The position numbers were made by a program, and so were the translations under genes. Source: Psychrobacillus sp044762655 (GTDB lineage Bacteria; Bacillota; Bacilli; Bacillales_A; Planococcaceae). Taken from it: 64,000 nt of DNA. The notes under the pieces were generated by a model. It saw nothing but the letters and a program-made list of their open reading frames with translations. It was not told where the DNA came from and ran no database searches. Numbering within the stretch: position 1 is the first letter of the stretch; each line of letters starts with the position of its first letter. Positions 17,044 through 26,734 of this stretch are shown piece after piece. Location of the stretch: NCBI RefSeq assembly GCF_044762655.1, contig NZ_JBIWER010000006.1:1-64000 (forward strand), given 5' to 3'.

Positions 17044-18324
17044 TTATTTTGTTAAGTCTTTGCATCCTTCATAGATTAAATCGAATAGCTCTTGAATATC
17101 GTTTTCTTCTACACAGGAGAAAGCCACGCGGATGTCTGTTTTATTGCTTGCGATTACGCCTACTCCGTATTGATCGAGTAAATGTAGTCGTAATGTTTCA
17201 GCATCCACTGAATTTAACTTCAAGCACATGAAGTAACCAGAGTTAAATGGATAGTATGTCCAGTAAGGTGCATATTTTTCATCCGCTAGGACCTGCTTCG
17301 TTTTAATAGCTCGGCCTTGCATGATTTGGAACTTTTCTTCTTTTTCTTGTAAATACTCTTCCGATTGAAGGGATTCTAAAAGAATTGTCTGCGAAATATG
17401 AGATCCGCTTGAAACAGTTCCACGAATAATACCCTTAGTTTTTTGTTCTAAAGCATCCAGTGTATCTGGAGCAGCTGCATAGGTGATAAATCCAACGCGC
17501 AATCCCCACACATAGTTTTCTTTCGTCGCACCATCGATTTTCACAGGTAAAATATTATCATGGCTATCAGCTAATAAACCAAATAATGATTCTTTAATAG
17601 AGTCCTCATAGAATAAGCCGAAATATGCATCGTCTAATAGAACAACTAATTTCAACCCACTCTCAGCAGTGTCCTTCAACACCTGGACAATTGCTGCTGC
17701 TTCTTCTACTGAAGGAGTATAACCAGTAGGGTTATTAGGGAAGTTTAACAACACAATCGCTTTTTCCGTTTGCTTCGCAAGTGTTTCACGGAAAGCTTCC
17801 ACATGGAAACTACCAGCTTCATTGAATAGAGGGAATGTTTCCACACGTCCGCCTCTTCTTACTTGGAATACAGTATTGTAATTACCCCAATATTGCACTG
17901 GTGTTATTAACACATCACCTTCGTCCATGAACAAATCAGCTGCGATGCTCAAACCATGTGTTAGGGCACTAGTTACAATCGGTGTACCAATCGATTTTCC
18001 TTTCATCGATGGGTTATCAACTAATAGCTTCTCTTTCCATACAGAACGTAAAGCTTCTTTACCTTGAGGAGCTGCATATGGATATATATCACTTGGTTTA
18101 TAATCTAATTTTTCTTGAATATGACGGAAATGCATCGGCTCACCATTCTCCGTTGCTATTCCAATAGTAGCATTAAAACGATGTGCTTTTTTCCCTGCTT
18201 CTGCGCTTTGACTTAAAATTCCTTTTGGATAGTACAAGTTTTTACCTAAATCTGATAGCATATCGTAAATTGCTGGATTTTCTTTTTGAATTTTCTCGTT
18301 TAATTGCGTTGCTAAAGCATTCAT
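17044..18324 (-). CDS. Class I/II pyridoxal-phosphate aminotransferase
   Basis: A 426-residue fold-type I aminotransferase. 'NFPNNPTGYTP' is the substrate/PLP loop, 'VVLLDDAYFGLF' carries the Asp and Tyr that hold the cofactor, and 'DGATKENYVWGLRVGF' contains the Schiff-base Lys and phosphate-binding Arg. The 'GATKE' context is typical of a Bacillales subgroup annotated only as aminotransferase; the amino acid substrate is not evident. Monocistronic, ATG at 18324 with GGAGG upstream. Confidence 0.88.
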   Translation of the reverse strand: MNALATQLNEKIQKENPAIYDMLSDLGKNLYYPKGILSQSAEAGKKAHRFNATIGIATENGEPMHFRHIQEKLDYKPSDIYPYAAPQGKEALRSVWKEKLLVDNPSMKGKSIGTPIVTSALTHGLSIAADLFMDEGDVLITPVQYWGNYNTVFQVRRGGRVETFPLFNEAGSFHVEAFRETLAKQTEKAIVLLNFPNNPTGYTPSVEEAAAIVQVLKDTAESGLKLVVLLDDAYFGLFYEDSIKESLFGLLADSHDNILPVKIDGATKENYVWGLRVGFITYAAAPDTLDALEQKTKGIIRGTVSSGSHISQTILLESLQSEEYLQEKEEKFQIMQGRAIKTKQVLADEKYAPYWTYYPFNSGYFMCLKLNSVDAETLRLHLLDQYGVGVIASNKTDIRVAFSCVEENDIQELFDLIYEGCKDLTK

Positions 18325-18422
18325 CTATTGGTACCTCCATAATATAATTGATTTAAAAATATTGTACTCCATTTGACTAAAGTATTATACCCTTTCGTTA
18401 AATTAAGTCGTAACAACAATCC

Positions 18423-19175
18423 TTACTTTAACTCTAAAATAACAGGGCAATGATCACTTCCAAGTATATGAGAATCAATCGATGCATTCTTTAATAGTGG
18501 TACAAGTCTTTCAGAGGCGATAAAATAATCAATTCGCCAACCAATATTGCGCTCTCTTACCTTACTCATGTAGGACCACCAGCTATAGGCACCTTCCGTA
18601 TCCGGATAAAAATAACGAAATGTATCGACAAATCCCTCTGCCAGTAAATCCGTCATTTTGCTGCGTTCTACATCTGTAAATCCAGAGTTTCCTCTATTAG
18701 ACTTAGCATTTTTCAAGTCTATTTCCGCATGAGCAACATTTAAATCTCCGCACATAATGACGGGCTTAATAGCATCAAGTGCTTTTAAATAAGCACGCAT
18801 TTCATCTTCCCATTCAAGTCGATAAGAAAGTCTCGTTAAATCGCGTTTTGCATTGGGCGTATAGACGTTTACCAAATAAAATTCTTCAAATTCAAGCGTA
18901 ATTATTCTACCTTCATCCTCTGAATCCTGATCTCCAACACCATATTTTATGGTCAGTGGCTTTACCTTCGTAAATACCGCTGTTCCAGAATAACCTTTTT
19001 TCAAAGCATAATTCCAATATTGTTCATATCCTTCTAAAGCTAGCTCTATTTGACCTTCCTGTAACTTAGTTTCCTGCAAACAAAATATATCCGCGTTTAC
19101 TTCCTTAAAATATTCTATAAATCCTTTTTTCGCGCAGGCTCTTATGCCATTCACATTCCATGAAACCAACTTCAT
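18423..19175 (-). CDS. exoA: Exodeoxyribonuclease III / AP endonuclease
   Basis: A 250-residue xth-type enzyme that cleaves at abasic sites and digests 3' ends in base-excision repair. Signatures: 'VSWNVNGIRA' at the N-terminus, 'FCLQETKLQ' with the metal-binding Glu, 'GDLNVAH' in the middle, and 'LGSDHCPVILEL' with the catalytic Asp-His at the C-terminus. Length is normal. ATG with AGGAAAT upstream. Confidence 0.95.
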   Translation of the reverse strand: MKLVSWNVNGIRACAKKGFIEYFKEVNADIFCLQETKLQEGQIELALEGYEQYWNYALKKGYSGTAVFTKVKPLTIKYGVGDQDSEDEGRIITLEFEEFYLVNVYTPNAKRDLTRLSYRLEWEDEMRAYLKALDAIKPVIMCGDLNVAHAEIDLKNAKSNRGNSGFTDVERSKMTDLLAEGFVDTFRYFYPDTEGAYSWWSYMSKVRERNIGWRIDYFIASERLVPLLKNASIDSHILGSDHCPVILELK

Positions 19176-19411
19176 TTTATTTCCTCCAAAATAGAAATCT
19201 ATGTAACTTGTTTTATGTTAATCATATCAAATCCTTTGTTCAAATGAAAAGTTGTGGATAGAGCATTAAAAAAGTGCAGAATGAAGGGAGCAAATAGTGA
19301 GACATACTACTGTCTGTCAATCTAACAAATATTGGTTGACGCATAATGGTTTCTTTTGAATGAGATTGGGGAAGTTGAATTATAAGAGACTAGTAGAGGA
19401 AGTGTCGATAT

Positions 19412-20251
19412 ATGAATTCACCGTCAATCTCATCCGATGCAAAGAACAAAATGAAGGAAGCGAAACCCTGGGTTCGTCGCTTTGCTCGTTTTGGTTATAT
19501 GACTAAAGGTATTGTGTATGGAATGATTGGCGTTCTCGCAGCTTTAGCGGCATTCGGACCTGGAGGCGAAATGACTGGAACATCTGGTGCTCTACAATCA
19601 ATTGCCGAAATGCCATTCGGGGAAATTGCCTTATGGATAATAGGAATCGGACTATTTGGATATATCATATGGGATTTCATTAAAGCAATTAAAGATCCTG
19701 ATAATGTAGGAACTGATGCGAAAGGTCTTATTAAAAGAACAGGTTATTTCATTAGTGGGGTCATTTATGCAAATTTAGCATATGTTGCTTTAAAACTAGC
19801 GAGCCATGCGGGAAGTGCTGGCGGTGGTAATTCGGAAAAAACAATTTCTGCTAAGTTAATGGAACAACCATTTGGCATTTGGGTAGTAGGATTAGTAGGC
19901 GTAATAATTATGGGTTATGGTGCTTACGAACTTTATAGTGGCATGAAAGAGAAATTCATGTCAGAATTCAAAACCTTTGAAATGAATGATACGGAACGAA
20001 AGGTAGCGAGAATAGCTGGGAAAATCGGTCTGATTTCTAGAGGGATTGTTCTAGGTATGATCGGATTTTTCTTTATCCGCACAGCATACACAAACAACCC
20101 CGATGAATCAAAAGGACTTGGCGGCGCTCTAACAGAGTTAGCAAGCCAGCCCTTCGGAAAGTTTTTACTAGCTATAGTAGCAATTGGACTAATTTTATAT
20201 GGTGTCTACCAAATTATCCGCGGACGCTACCAACGTATGAATTTCGGTTAG
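19412..20251 (+). CDS. DUF1206 membrane protein
   Basis: A 279-residue protein made of three homologous two-helix repeats, each beginning with a basic segment and a Gly-rich 'G(x)(I/V)(Y/L)G(M/V)IG' helix ('KGIVYGMIGVLA', 'SGVIYANLAYVA', 'RGIVLGMIGFFF') and containing a 'QPFG' or 'MPFG' turn. This is the DUF1206 pattern; six membrane segments in all. Function unknown; in Bacillales these genes are often stress-inducible, but nothing here shows that. It faces right, opposite to its neighbours. Confidence 0.88.
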   Translation: MNSPSISSDAKNKMKEAKPWVRRFARFGYMTKGIVYGMIGVLAALAAFGPGGEMTGTSGALQSIAEMPFGEIALWIIGIGLFGYIIWDFIKAIKDPDNVGTDAKGLIKRTGYFISGVIYANLAYVALKLASHAGSAGGGNSEKTISAKLMEQPFGIWVVGLVGVIIMGYGAYELYSGMKEKFMSEFKTFEMNDTERKVARIAGKIGLISRGIVLGMIGFFFIRTAYTNNPDESKGLGGALTELASQPFGKFLLAIVAIGLILYGVYQIIRGRYQRMNFG

Positions 20252-20281
20252 AACGGATCTTATAAATGAAAATAGAACCTC

Positions 20282-20322
20282 AAAAAGGACTATCAAAAGC
20301 CCAGCGTTTGATAGTCCTTTTA
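20282..20322. terminator. Terminator shared by convergent genes
   Basis: A 15-bp stem, AAAAGGACTATCAAA and its complement, with A and T runs at the two ends, between the DUF1206 gene (plus) and the small membrane protein gene (minus). It can serve both. Confidence 0.88.
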
Positions 20323-20328
20323 GTTTTG

Positions 20329-20430
20329 TTATTTTTTAGTCATCTTCAACAATACGAATATGGCAATAGCTAATGCAAATAATCCAAACAAAATAACTAG
20401 TGAAATAGCTCCAAATGCAAGTAAGCTCAT
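20329..20430 (-). CDS. 33-residue single-span membrane microprotein
   Basis: The frame starts 'MSLLAFGAISLVILFG' and ends 'LLKMTKK': one hydrophobic helix of about 24 residues with a positive cytoplasmic tail. The ATG has TAGGGGG nine bases upstream, a very strong ribosome site, and a terminator follows directly. This argues for a real gene despite its size. I do not recognise a family; similar tiny membrane proteins in Bacillales are mostly uncharacterised. Positions 20431-20656 hold nothing else I can support. Confidence 0.65.
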   Translation of the reverse strand: MSLLAFGAISLVILFGLFALAIAIFVLLKMTKK

Positions 20431-20656
20431 ATGTATACCCCCTAAGTTACTACTATTCCTTTATTATATTTCTTTATAGGAATTACACAAGGAGGCCACA
20501 GCTTAAAGTACATAACGCAATAGCTACTAAGACAGTTTGTTGAACGCTCGATAGCTTGTTCTATCTGCCCATTCCTCTTCTTTATCCGCCAATCATCCTA
20601 TGCTACACTTCCGCTCTTTCCTTTTATCAGCCCGACAACCATTACGAAATCCGCAA

Positions 20657-22012
20657 TCATCCTTTAAATAAATCATTCAAAGATTCACTCATAGTTGGAT
20701 GGGTAAATATCGTATCACGTAAAAATGTGTATGGTAATTTTGCCTCCATTGCCACTCTTACTACATTAATCATTTCACTGGATTCCGCACAAAAAAGTGT
20801 GCATCCTAATATTTCATTCGTTTTTGGGTCAATTAATGCCTTTAACAGTCCATCTGTTTTCTCCAATATTCGAGCTCGTGGAATTCCAGCTGCTGGCATT
20901 GATAATACCTTATATTCAATTTCTTTTTCCTTTGCCATTCTTTCATTAAGTCCCACATGAGACAATATAGGGTCGATGAAAACAGAATATGGTATGTTAG
21001 TCCGTTCTTTTTTAGTATAGGAGCCATCTCCAAAAACCTGATCTTTTACAATACGGAAGTCATCTAATGAAATGTATGTAAACTGTGGACCTCCATTGAC
21101 GTCCCCTAACGCCCAAATATTTTTGGCTTTCGTTTTTAATGTATCATCCACTACTATTGCTCCGCGATCATTTACTTCTACAGAAGTATTTTCTAATCCG
21201 AGGTTCTCTGTATTTGGTTTTCTCCCAGTAGCAAGAAGTATTGCATTCCCATACAACTCACTTAGAGTATCGCCTTCTTTGTATGAGACTGTTACTCCTT
21301 CTTCTTGATTTCTCACTGATTCCACTTTGCTATTTTGTACAATCTTAATATTTTTAGCTTCTAGTACTTTTTTTACTTCATTGGCCATGTCCCTATCTTC
21401 ATTCGGCAGAAACTCTTCATTGCTATCAATAACCGTAACCTCTGCTCCAAAATTTGCATACATGGAAGCAAACTCTAATCCGATATATCCTCCACCAATA
21501 ATAGTTAGTTTATCCGGAAGCTGCTCTAACGCTTGTAAGGACGTGGAATTGTAGATGAGATCAGCAACCTCCAAGCCTTCGATTGGCGGCACAACTGGAG
21601 TGGCACCAGTGTTAATGAAAAACTGTTCCGCAGTAACTTCCAATTGTTCCTCGGCAGTTTTCACCTTTATTTTTTCATCACTCAAGAAAGTTGCTTCTCC
21701 AGTAATGACTGTAATGTGCTCTTGATCAGCTAACATATGAAAGTTTTTATCTCGCAATACAGAAGTCAATTCATCTTTTCGATGAATTGCATTTGTATAA
21801 AATTCCTCTTTAGATGTATTGGAATACTTTCTGTTGTCGGCAGAATGAACAAGCGATTTGGTGGGAATGCATGCAATATTTATACATGTTCCTCCGTACA
21901 TTTCTGAGGACTTCTCAATCACCGCAACCTTCTTACCATTTTTTGCAAGCTCGGAAGCTAAAGTTTTCCCACCTTTACCAAAGCCAATAATAACTGCATC
22001 GAATTTTTTCAT
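20657..22012 (-). CDS. FAD-dependent pyridine nucleotide-disulfide oxidoreductase (RclA/MerA-like)
   Basis: A class I flavin disulfide reductase of about 451 residues. Order: FAD-binding 'VIIGFGKGGKTLASELAKNG', redox-active 'GGTCINIACIPTKS' with the CxxxxC pair, NAD(P)-binding 'IIGGGYIGLEFASMYANFG', second FAD motif 'IWALGDVNGG', and the C-terminal dimerisation domain with 'FTHPTMSE'. The CINIACIPTK spacing and the lack of a heavy-metal domain place it with RclA/YkgC-type enzymes (bleach or copper response) rather than lipoamide dehydrogenase. The start is the ATG ending at 22012, after GGGAGG; an ATG five codons earlier lies in the ribosome site. Confidence 0.88.
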   Translation of the reverse strand: MKKFDAVIIGFGKGGKTLASELAKNGKKVAVIEKSSEMYGGTCINIACIPTKSLVHSADNRKYSNTSKEEFYTNAIHRKDELTSVLRDKNFHMLADQEHITVITGEATFLSDEKIKVKTAEEQLEVTAEQFFINTGATPVVPPIEGLEVADLIYNSTSLQALEQLPDKLTIIGGGYIGLEFASMYANFGAEVTVIDSNEEFLPNEDRDMANEVKKVLEAKNIKIVQNSKVESVRNQEEGVTVSYKEGDTLSELYGNAILLATGRKPNTENLGLENTSVEVNDRGAIVVDDTLKTKAKNIWALGDVNGGPQFTYISLDDFRIVKDQVFGDGSYTKKERTNIPYSVFIDPILSHVGLNERMAKEKEIEYKVLSMPAAGIPRARILEKTDGLLKALIDPKTNEILGCTLFCAESSEMINVVRVAMEAKLPYTFLRDTIFTHPTMSESLNDLFKG

Positions 22013-22067
22013 TGTAAAACCTCCCAACTAATCTATTTCCTTCTTCTGTTTTATATAAACTCCGTTA

Positions 22068-22096
22068 ATAAAAAAAGGACTGCCTCCTTGGTCCAT
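22068..22096 (-). terminator. Possible terminator of the ATP-grasp gene
   Basis: Minus strand GGAC...GTCC short stem followed by seven T residues. The stem is only four to five pairs, so this is tentative. Confidence 0.35.
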
Positions 22097-22124
22097 AAAC
22101 CAACCAAAAAGACGATCCTTACTG

Positions 22125-23066
22125 TTAAACGCTTACTTTAGATTTTTCTAAAGCAGCCCCTAAAAACTTAGCAAGCTCTAGCATGCCGTATTTCTCTGCT
22201 TTAGCTTCTGCATCCGCATTGTAATTTGTATTTGTGTTCACATCATACGTATATACTTCACCATTTGTATCACGAATAAATTCAATGCCTGCCACATCAA
22301 TTTTACTAGCTTTCAGAAAAGCTTCGTAACGCTCGATCCAATCTGCGCTTATATCTTCTTTGATTTCAAATTTCATAGCAGGTTCTTCTCCCACTGGGCA
22401 GAACGCATCTCCAATTTGACAAGAGTCAGCAGGACATAACTCGAACCCTTCCGAAGTATCGACTCTCACTGCATATAAATATTTTCCACCAATAAACTCC
22501 GCTCTCGTAATATAAGAATTTGGTGATTGAATATATTCTTGTATAAGCGTAATTCCATCAACCGGTTCTTCGAATAATGGTCCATTCACATAAGCTTCTA
22601 ATGCTTCTACTGTTTGAAATAATTGTACACCAAGTCCTTTACCTGCACGATTATGTTTCGTGATAAATGGTGTCTTCCCTAGTTTTTGAGCAGCTAATAT
22701 GATTTGTTCACTGCCCACAGCCGCAATCGTTTTTGGCGTTTTGATCCCACTTGCTTCTAATGCCGTGTATTGATTGATTTTACTTAGCTCTAAACTTAAC
22801 GCTTTTGTTCCATTAAATACAGTTCTCCCATGAAACTCAAGCCAAGAAATTACTCCTCCAGCCAGTTCAGGTGCGTATCTATGACCACGTGTATGTGAAG
22901 AAGCACTCATTCTGTTATAAAAAACACCTTCTGGAGGGGCTGCTGTTAAATCTACAATTCCTTGATCTAGGTGCCACGATCCATAGGGAAGATTCAATTC
23001 TTCTAATCGTTTTGTTAAGTGTACCGTCCATTCATCGTTTTCATGGATTATATATATTTTTGACAT
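22125..23066 (-). CDS. RimK-like ATP-grasp ligase
   Basis: A 313-residue ATP-grasp protein. 'KINQYTALEASGIKTPKT' leads into the ATP-grasp core, 'FITKHNRAGKGLGVQLF' is the nucleotide-binding loop, 'LIQEYIQSP' the adenine-contact strand, and 'AGIEFIRDTNGEVYTYDVNT' carries acidic and Asn metal ligands. RimK-type enzymes join amino acids or peptides through acyl phosphates; the substrate here is unknown. The start at 23066 has GGAGGAG upstream. Monocistronic. Confidence 0.8.
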   Translation of the reverse strand: MSKIYIIHENDEWTVHLTKRLEELNLPYGSWHLDQGIVDLTAAPPEGVFYNRMSASSHTRGHRYAPELAGGVISWLEFHGRTVFNGTKALSLELSKINQYTALEASGIKTPKTIAAVGSEQIILAAQKLGKTPFITKHNRAGKGLGVQLFQTVEALEAYVNGPLFEEPVDGITLIQEYIQSPNSYITRAEFIGGKYLYAVRVDTSEGFELCPADSCQIGDAFCPVGEEPAMKFEIKEDISADWIERYEAFLKASKIDVAGIEFIRDTNGEVYTYDVNTNTNYNADAEAKAEKYGMLELAKFLGAALEKSKVSV

Positions 23067-23143
23067 ACTATTCGCTCCTCCTCTTACTATTCCTATTAAA
23101 CTAATTTGTATTATTATATACCAGTTAAGTTGGAGTCACCAAT

Positions 23144-23173
23144 AGAAAACCCTGCTCCAAGTAGAGCAGGGCG
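23144..23173 (-). terminator. Terminator of the catalase gene
   Basis: Minus-strand hairpin CCCTGCTC/GAGCAGGG followed by TTTTC, just after the catalase stop. Confidence 0.85.
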
Positions 23174-23180
23174 ATTATTA

Positions 23181-24776
23181 TTAATAGGGATCGGATTCAT
23201 GACTTTTATTGACTGCTTGTTCTGGTGCTTTGTTTCCGTCTTTATTTCCTAACGGTTTTTGAGAGGAACCATTACTTTTGGCGTGAGCAAGTCCTTCTCT
23301 TAACTGTCGACCATAGTCTTCATCTGCTTCTTCCGCGAGAGCAATCATCTTTTCTTGAATTCGTGGATCACAGGCAGAGAGGTCATTGACAAGATTTGCG
23401 ATGAGCTCTGTTTTTTCCCATTGTTCAAATTGTCGGTACGTTTCTCCTGCTTGTTTTGTGTTGCTTTGGCGATCGATGGATTCGCGAACTAAGTTTCCTT
23501 TTATCATCGGCGTGTACTCTTTACCTACCTGAGTCGCTTCCTTTAAGCCATCTAAAATAGAAGGTTCATAATTGATATGCGGATTTTGAAAAGGTCCTCG
23601 GTCTAATCGGTAGGACATTTGACCGCCGCTTTGATTAGTTGCGACACGTTTTTTCGGTGCATTGATCGGAAGCTGCAAATAGTTCGCTCCTACACGATGG
23701 CGCTGTGTATCGGAATAGGAAAAGGTACGACCTTGTAGCATTTTATCGTCTGAAAAGTCCAAACCATCCACAAGCACTCCCGTACCAAATGCTGCCTGCT
23801 CCACTTCCGTAAAATAATCCTCCGGGTTTCGATCTAACACCATTTTCCCAACAGCCTTCCATGGGAATAAATCTTCTGGCCAGAGCTTCGTATCATCTAA
23901 CGGATCGAAATCTAGCTCTGGATGATCATCATCACTCATTGTTTGGACTAGTAACTCCCATTCAGGGAAATCGCCTTTTTCAATCGCGTCATATAAATCC
24001 TGCGTAGCATGATTAAAGTTTTTCGCCTGGATTTCCTCTGCTTCCTTTTGGGTTAAATTACGAATACCTTGCTTCGGCTCCCAGTGATATTTGACGAGTA
24101 CTGCTTTTCCTTCATCGTTTACCCATTTATACGTATTCACCCCAGACCCCTGCATCATTCGATAATTTGCAGGAATCCCCCACGGCGAATAAACGAAAGT
24201 GACCATATGGAATGACTCAGGAGAGCTCGCACAAAAATCAAAGAAGCGCTCGGAATCCTGAATATTCGTTACAGGATCCGGCTTAAACGCATGAATCATA
24301 TCCGGAAACTTTATCGCATCACGAATAAAGAATATTTTCAAATTGTTCCCTACTAAATCCCAGTTGCCATCCTCAGTATAAAACTTTACAGCAAATCCAC
24401 GTGGATCACGTAATGTTTCGGGAGAATGTCCTCCATGAATAACAGAAGAAAATCTAACAAAAACAGGAGTTTTCTTCCCCTTTTCCTGAAACAATTTAGC
24501 CCTAGTATATCTAGAAACTTTCTCGTCCCCAACAGCACCATACGCTTCGAAATAACCATGCGCACCAGCACCTCTTGCATGTACGACCCGCTCCGGCACT
24601 CGTTCTCTGTCAAAGTGACTAATCTTTTCAATGAAATCATAGTTTTCTAAAGTGGCTGGTCCTCTGTTTCCGACCGTCCTCATATGCTGATTATTCGTAA
24701 CAGGATGCCCCTGTCTATTCGTAAGCGTATCCTCATTTTCTACTTCTGTCTCATAATTTGGCTGTTCTTCTGTCAC
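23181..24776 (-). CDS. katA: Monofunctional haem catalase
   Basis: A 531-residue catalase dismutating hydrogen peroxide. The distal-side His is in 'ERVVHARGAGAHGYFE', the Asn in 'WDLVGNNLKIFFIRDAIKFP', and the proximal haem Tyr in 'RTFSYSDTQRHRVG'. It exceeds the ~480-residue small-subunit core because of an acidic N-terminal stretch and a Lys/Asn-rich tail. The start is a GTG (24776) with AGGAGGATGAAGA in front. The gene symbol is by family resemblance; a PerR site was not identified. Confidence 0.93.
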   Translation of the reverse strand: MTEEQPNYETEVENEDTLTNRQGHPVTNNQHMRTVGNRGPATLENYDFIEKISHFDRERVPERVVHARGAGAHGYFEAYGAVGDEKVSRYTRAKLFQEKGKKTPVFVRFSSVIHGGHSPETLRDPRGFAVKFYTEDGNWDLVGNNLKIFFIRDAIKFPDMIHAFKPDPVTNIQDSERFFDFCASSPESFHMVTFVYSPWGIPANYRMMQGSGVNTYKWVNDEGKAVLVKYHWEPKQGIRNLTQKEAEEIQAKNFNHATQDLYDAIEKGDFPEWELLVQTMSDDDHPELDFDPLDDTKLWPEDLFPWKAVGKMVLDRNPEDYFTEVEQAAFGTGVLVDGLDFSDDKMLQGRTFSYSDTQRHRVGANYLQLPINAPKKRVATNQSGGQMSYRLDRGPFQNPHINYEPSILDGLKEATQVGKEYTPMIKGNLVRESIDRQSNTKQAGETYRQFEQWEKTELIANLVNDLSACDPRIQEKMIALAEEADEDYGRQLREGLAHAKSNGSSQKPLGNKDGNKAPEQAVNKSHESDPY

Positions 24777-24854
24777 TCTTCATCCTCCTAGACATTATGA
24801 TAGAATTTACATTCACATCTATACTGTCCAGTACAATGAGTAAATATTCCAAAA

Positions 24855-25451
24855 TTACATATAGTTAGCTATCGAAAATGCATACTTCCTCCAACTAGAC
24901 ACATGAAATGGTTGCTCTACTTTCCTTTTACTGCTTACATATGTTTGTAAATTTCCTTTAAATTTTAAAGTTAATGATGATTGCTGTTCAAAGTGATGTG
25001 GCTGTGCCAATGGAGGTGCAATCTGTAGCTGCGAAGATGGACATTCTTTCATAATCGTTGCGACAAATTGAGAACAAAAGAATGCATTTTCACGTTCTAT
25101 TTCAATATTTATCGCAATGAATAATAACCCTATTAAATTATATTTATATAGTTGTTTTTGCTGTTCCATTTGATGAATTTTACGTTTCATCCGTATATAT
25201 ACCGAATCAGTAACCTCGCACTCATAAATAGCACAGGTAGCTCTTTGGAATAATCCTTCCACTGGATTTTCTTTCACGAATCCACCGTTGAATGGATTAT
25301 GACTACTTTTCCTCCCGAAGCTATACATTTCCATTAACTCTTCATCGAAAGCTATGGATGCATGATTTAACTCTTTTTTTGTATACATGCCAATAGCCTT
25401 TGAAAATAATGTACCAGTATTGCTAAGAATAATATAAATCTTCTTCCCCAT
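24855..25451 (-). CDS. Permuted papain-like (YiiX/YycO-type) hydrolase
   Basis: A 198-residue soluble protein. 'KKELNHASIAFDEE' has the His of a circularly permuted NlpC/P60 fold and 'NAFFCSQFVATIM' has the Cys, with the order His-then-Cys typical of the permuted group. No signal peptide. Related proteins cleave amide or thioester bonds, but the substrate here is unknown. The ATG at 25451 has GGGGTGG upstream. Confidence 0.75.
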   Translation of the reverse strand: MGKKIYIILSNTGTLFSKAIGMYTKKELNHASIAFDEELMEMYSFGRKSSHNPFNGGFVKENPVEGLFQRATCAIYECEVTDSVYIRMKRKIHQMEQQKQLYKYNLIGLLFIAINIEIERENAFFCSQFVATIMKECPSSQLQIAPPLAQPHHFEQQSSLTLKFKGNLQTYVSSKRKVEQPFHVSSWRKYAFSIANYM

Positions 25452-25635
25452 TTTTCCACCCCGTTCTCAAAGGACATTTTCGCCTCATTTCTATTAGGTT
25501 AATCATCCTCTATTCAGTAATTAATCCATACGTACTTAAGGTGGAAAATGACTAAGACCTAAGACGTAGACCTCTCTTTTTTTCTCCAAATGTGGTATAT
25601 TAAGAACGATTCTACATATAGAAGGAGGAGATTCT

Positions 25636-25839
25636 ATGCCAAACATAGGAATACCCGGTTTAATTCTTGTATTAATTATTGCTTTGATAATCTTTGGTCC
25701 ATCTAAGTTACCTCAGCTAGGCAAAGCAGTTGGACAAACGTTAAAAGAATTCAAAACCTCGACTCGAGATATTATAAATGATGATGAAAAAGATGATAAG
25801 AAAGTCGAAGCATCTGAAGTAAATTTAGACAAAAAATAA
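25636..25839 (+). CDS. tatA: Twin-arginine translocase subunit TatA
   Basis: A 67-residue protein with the TatA/E layout: short N-terminus, one membrane helix 'GLILVLIIALIIFGPSKLPQ' with the FGP hinge, an amphipathic helix 'GKAVGQTLKEFKTSTRD', and an acidic/lysine tail. It builds the protein-conducting assembly for folded, RR-signal proteins. No tatC lies in the window, so it must work with TatC encoded elsewhere. ATG preceded by GGAGGAG. Confidence 0.92.
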   Translation: MPNIGIPGLILVLIIALIIFGPSKLPQLGKAVGQTLKEFKTSTRDIINDDEKDDKKVEASEVNLDKK

Positions 25840-25844
25840 TTTTG

Positions 25845-25880
25845 GTTGGTCCTGACATCCGTCAAGACCAGCTTTTTTTA
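25845..25880 (+). terminator. Terminator of tatA
   Basis: Hairpin GGTCcTGAC/GTCAaGACC (one mismatch) and a seven-T run, within ten bases of the tatA stop. Confidence 0.85.
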
Positions 25881-25969
25881 TGTTCAGATAACAACTTAAT
25901 GTTATAAGATTGAACCATTATCCTTTACTTTCGTCCATAATCGTATATCTATTTAAAAGGAGTACTCCT

Positions 25970-26734
25970 ATGCGTAACCTTCTACTATTTGCGTATTTAC
26001 AGGCGCTTTGTTGTGTATTTCCTGTAATTATATTCACCGCCCTAGCCCTTTCTAAATTTGTCAGTATTCCATATCTACCTAGGTATGATTTTATTTTGCT
26101 TATTTGTATGCTAGGGCAAGTTTATATGCTTGTTTCCAAATTAGAAACATGGGATGAATTCAAGGTTATTTGTTTATTCCACGTTATTGGGCTCGGTTTA
26201 GAATTATATAAGGTGCATATGGGCTCATGGGCTTACCCAGAGGAGGCATTTAGCAAGATCGGTGGAGTGCCTCTATATAGTGGGTTTATGTATGCGAGTG
26301 TTGCGAGCTATATTTGTCAGAGCTGGCGAAAGATGAATTTGAATATGTATAATTGGCCAAAGCCAATTTGGGCCGTTGGAATTAGCGTTTTAATTTATTT
26401 CAATTTTTTCACGCATCATTTCACCTACGATATTCGCTGGATTCTTAAATGCTTACTTTTAATTATTTTTTGGCGTACTATAGTGACTTTTGAGTTGAGG
26501 GAAAAAATATATAAAATGCCAATGATTGTTGCTTTTGTATTGATTGGATTTTTTATCTGGATTGCGGAGAATATCGTAACTTTTTTAGGCGCGTGGCAAT
26601 ATCCGAACCAAGCAGTGACCTGGTCGCTCGTCCATATTGGGAAAATTAGCTCGTGGTTTTTGCTTGTGATTATTAGTGTGATTATCGTTGCTTCATTAAA
26701 ACGTGTAAAGCATGGTACATCTTTGGTCGAGTGA
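25970..26734 (+). CDS. DUF817 integral membrane protein
   Basis: About 254 residues with eight hydrophobic segments. Family features include 'WDEFKVICLFHVIGLGLELYK', 'MGSWAYPEE' and 'GAWQYPNQ', repeats of an aromatic-proline turn typical of DUF817. I begin at the ATG at 25970 because AAGGAG lies eight bases upstream; an ATG 20 codons earlier has no such site. Function unknown. The gene runs directly into an unusual ATCGAT-rich array. Confidence 0.85.
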   Translation: MRNLLLFAYLQALCCVFPVIIFTALALSKFVSIPYLPRYDFILLICMLGQVYMLVSKLETWDEFKVICLFHVIGLGLELYKVHMGSWAYPEEAFSKIGGVPLYSGFMYASVASYICQSWRKMNLNMYNWPKPIWAVGISVLIYFNFFTHHFTYDIRWILKCLLLIIFWRTIVTFELREKIYKMPMIVAFVLIGFFIWIAENIVTFLGAWQYPNQAVTWSLVHIGKISSWFLLVIISVIIVASLKRVKHGTSLVE

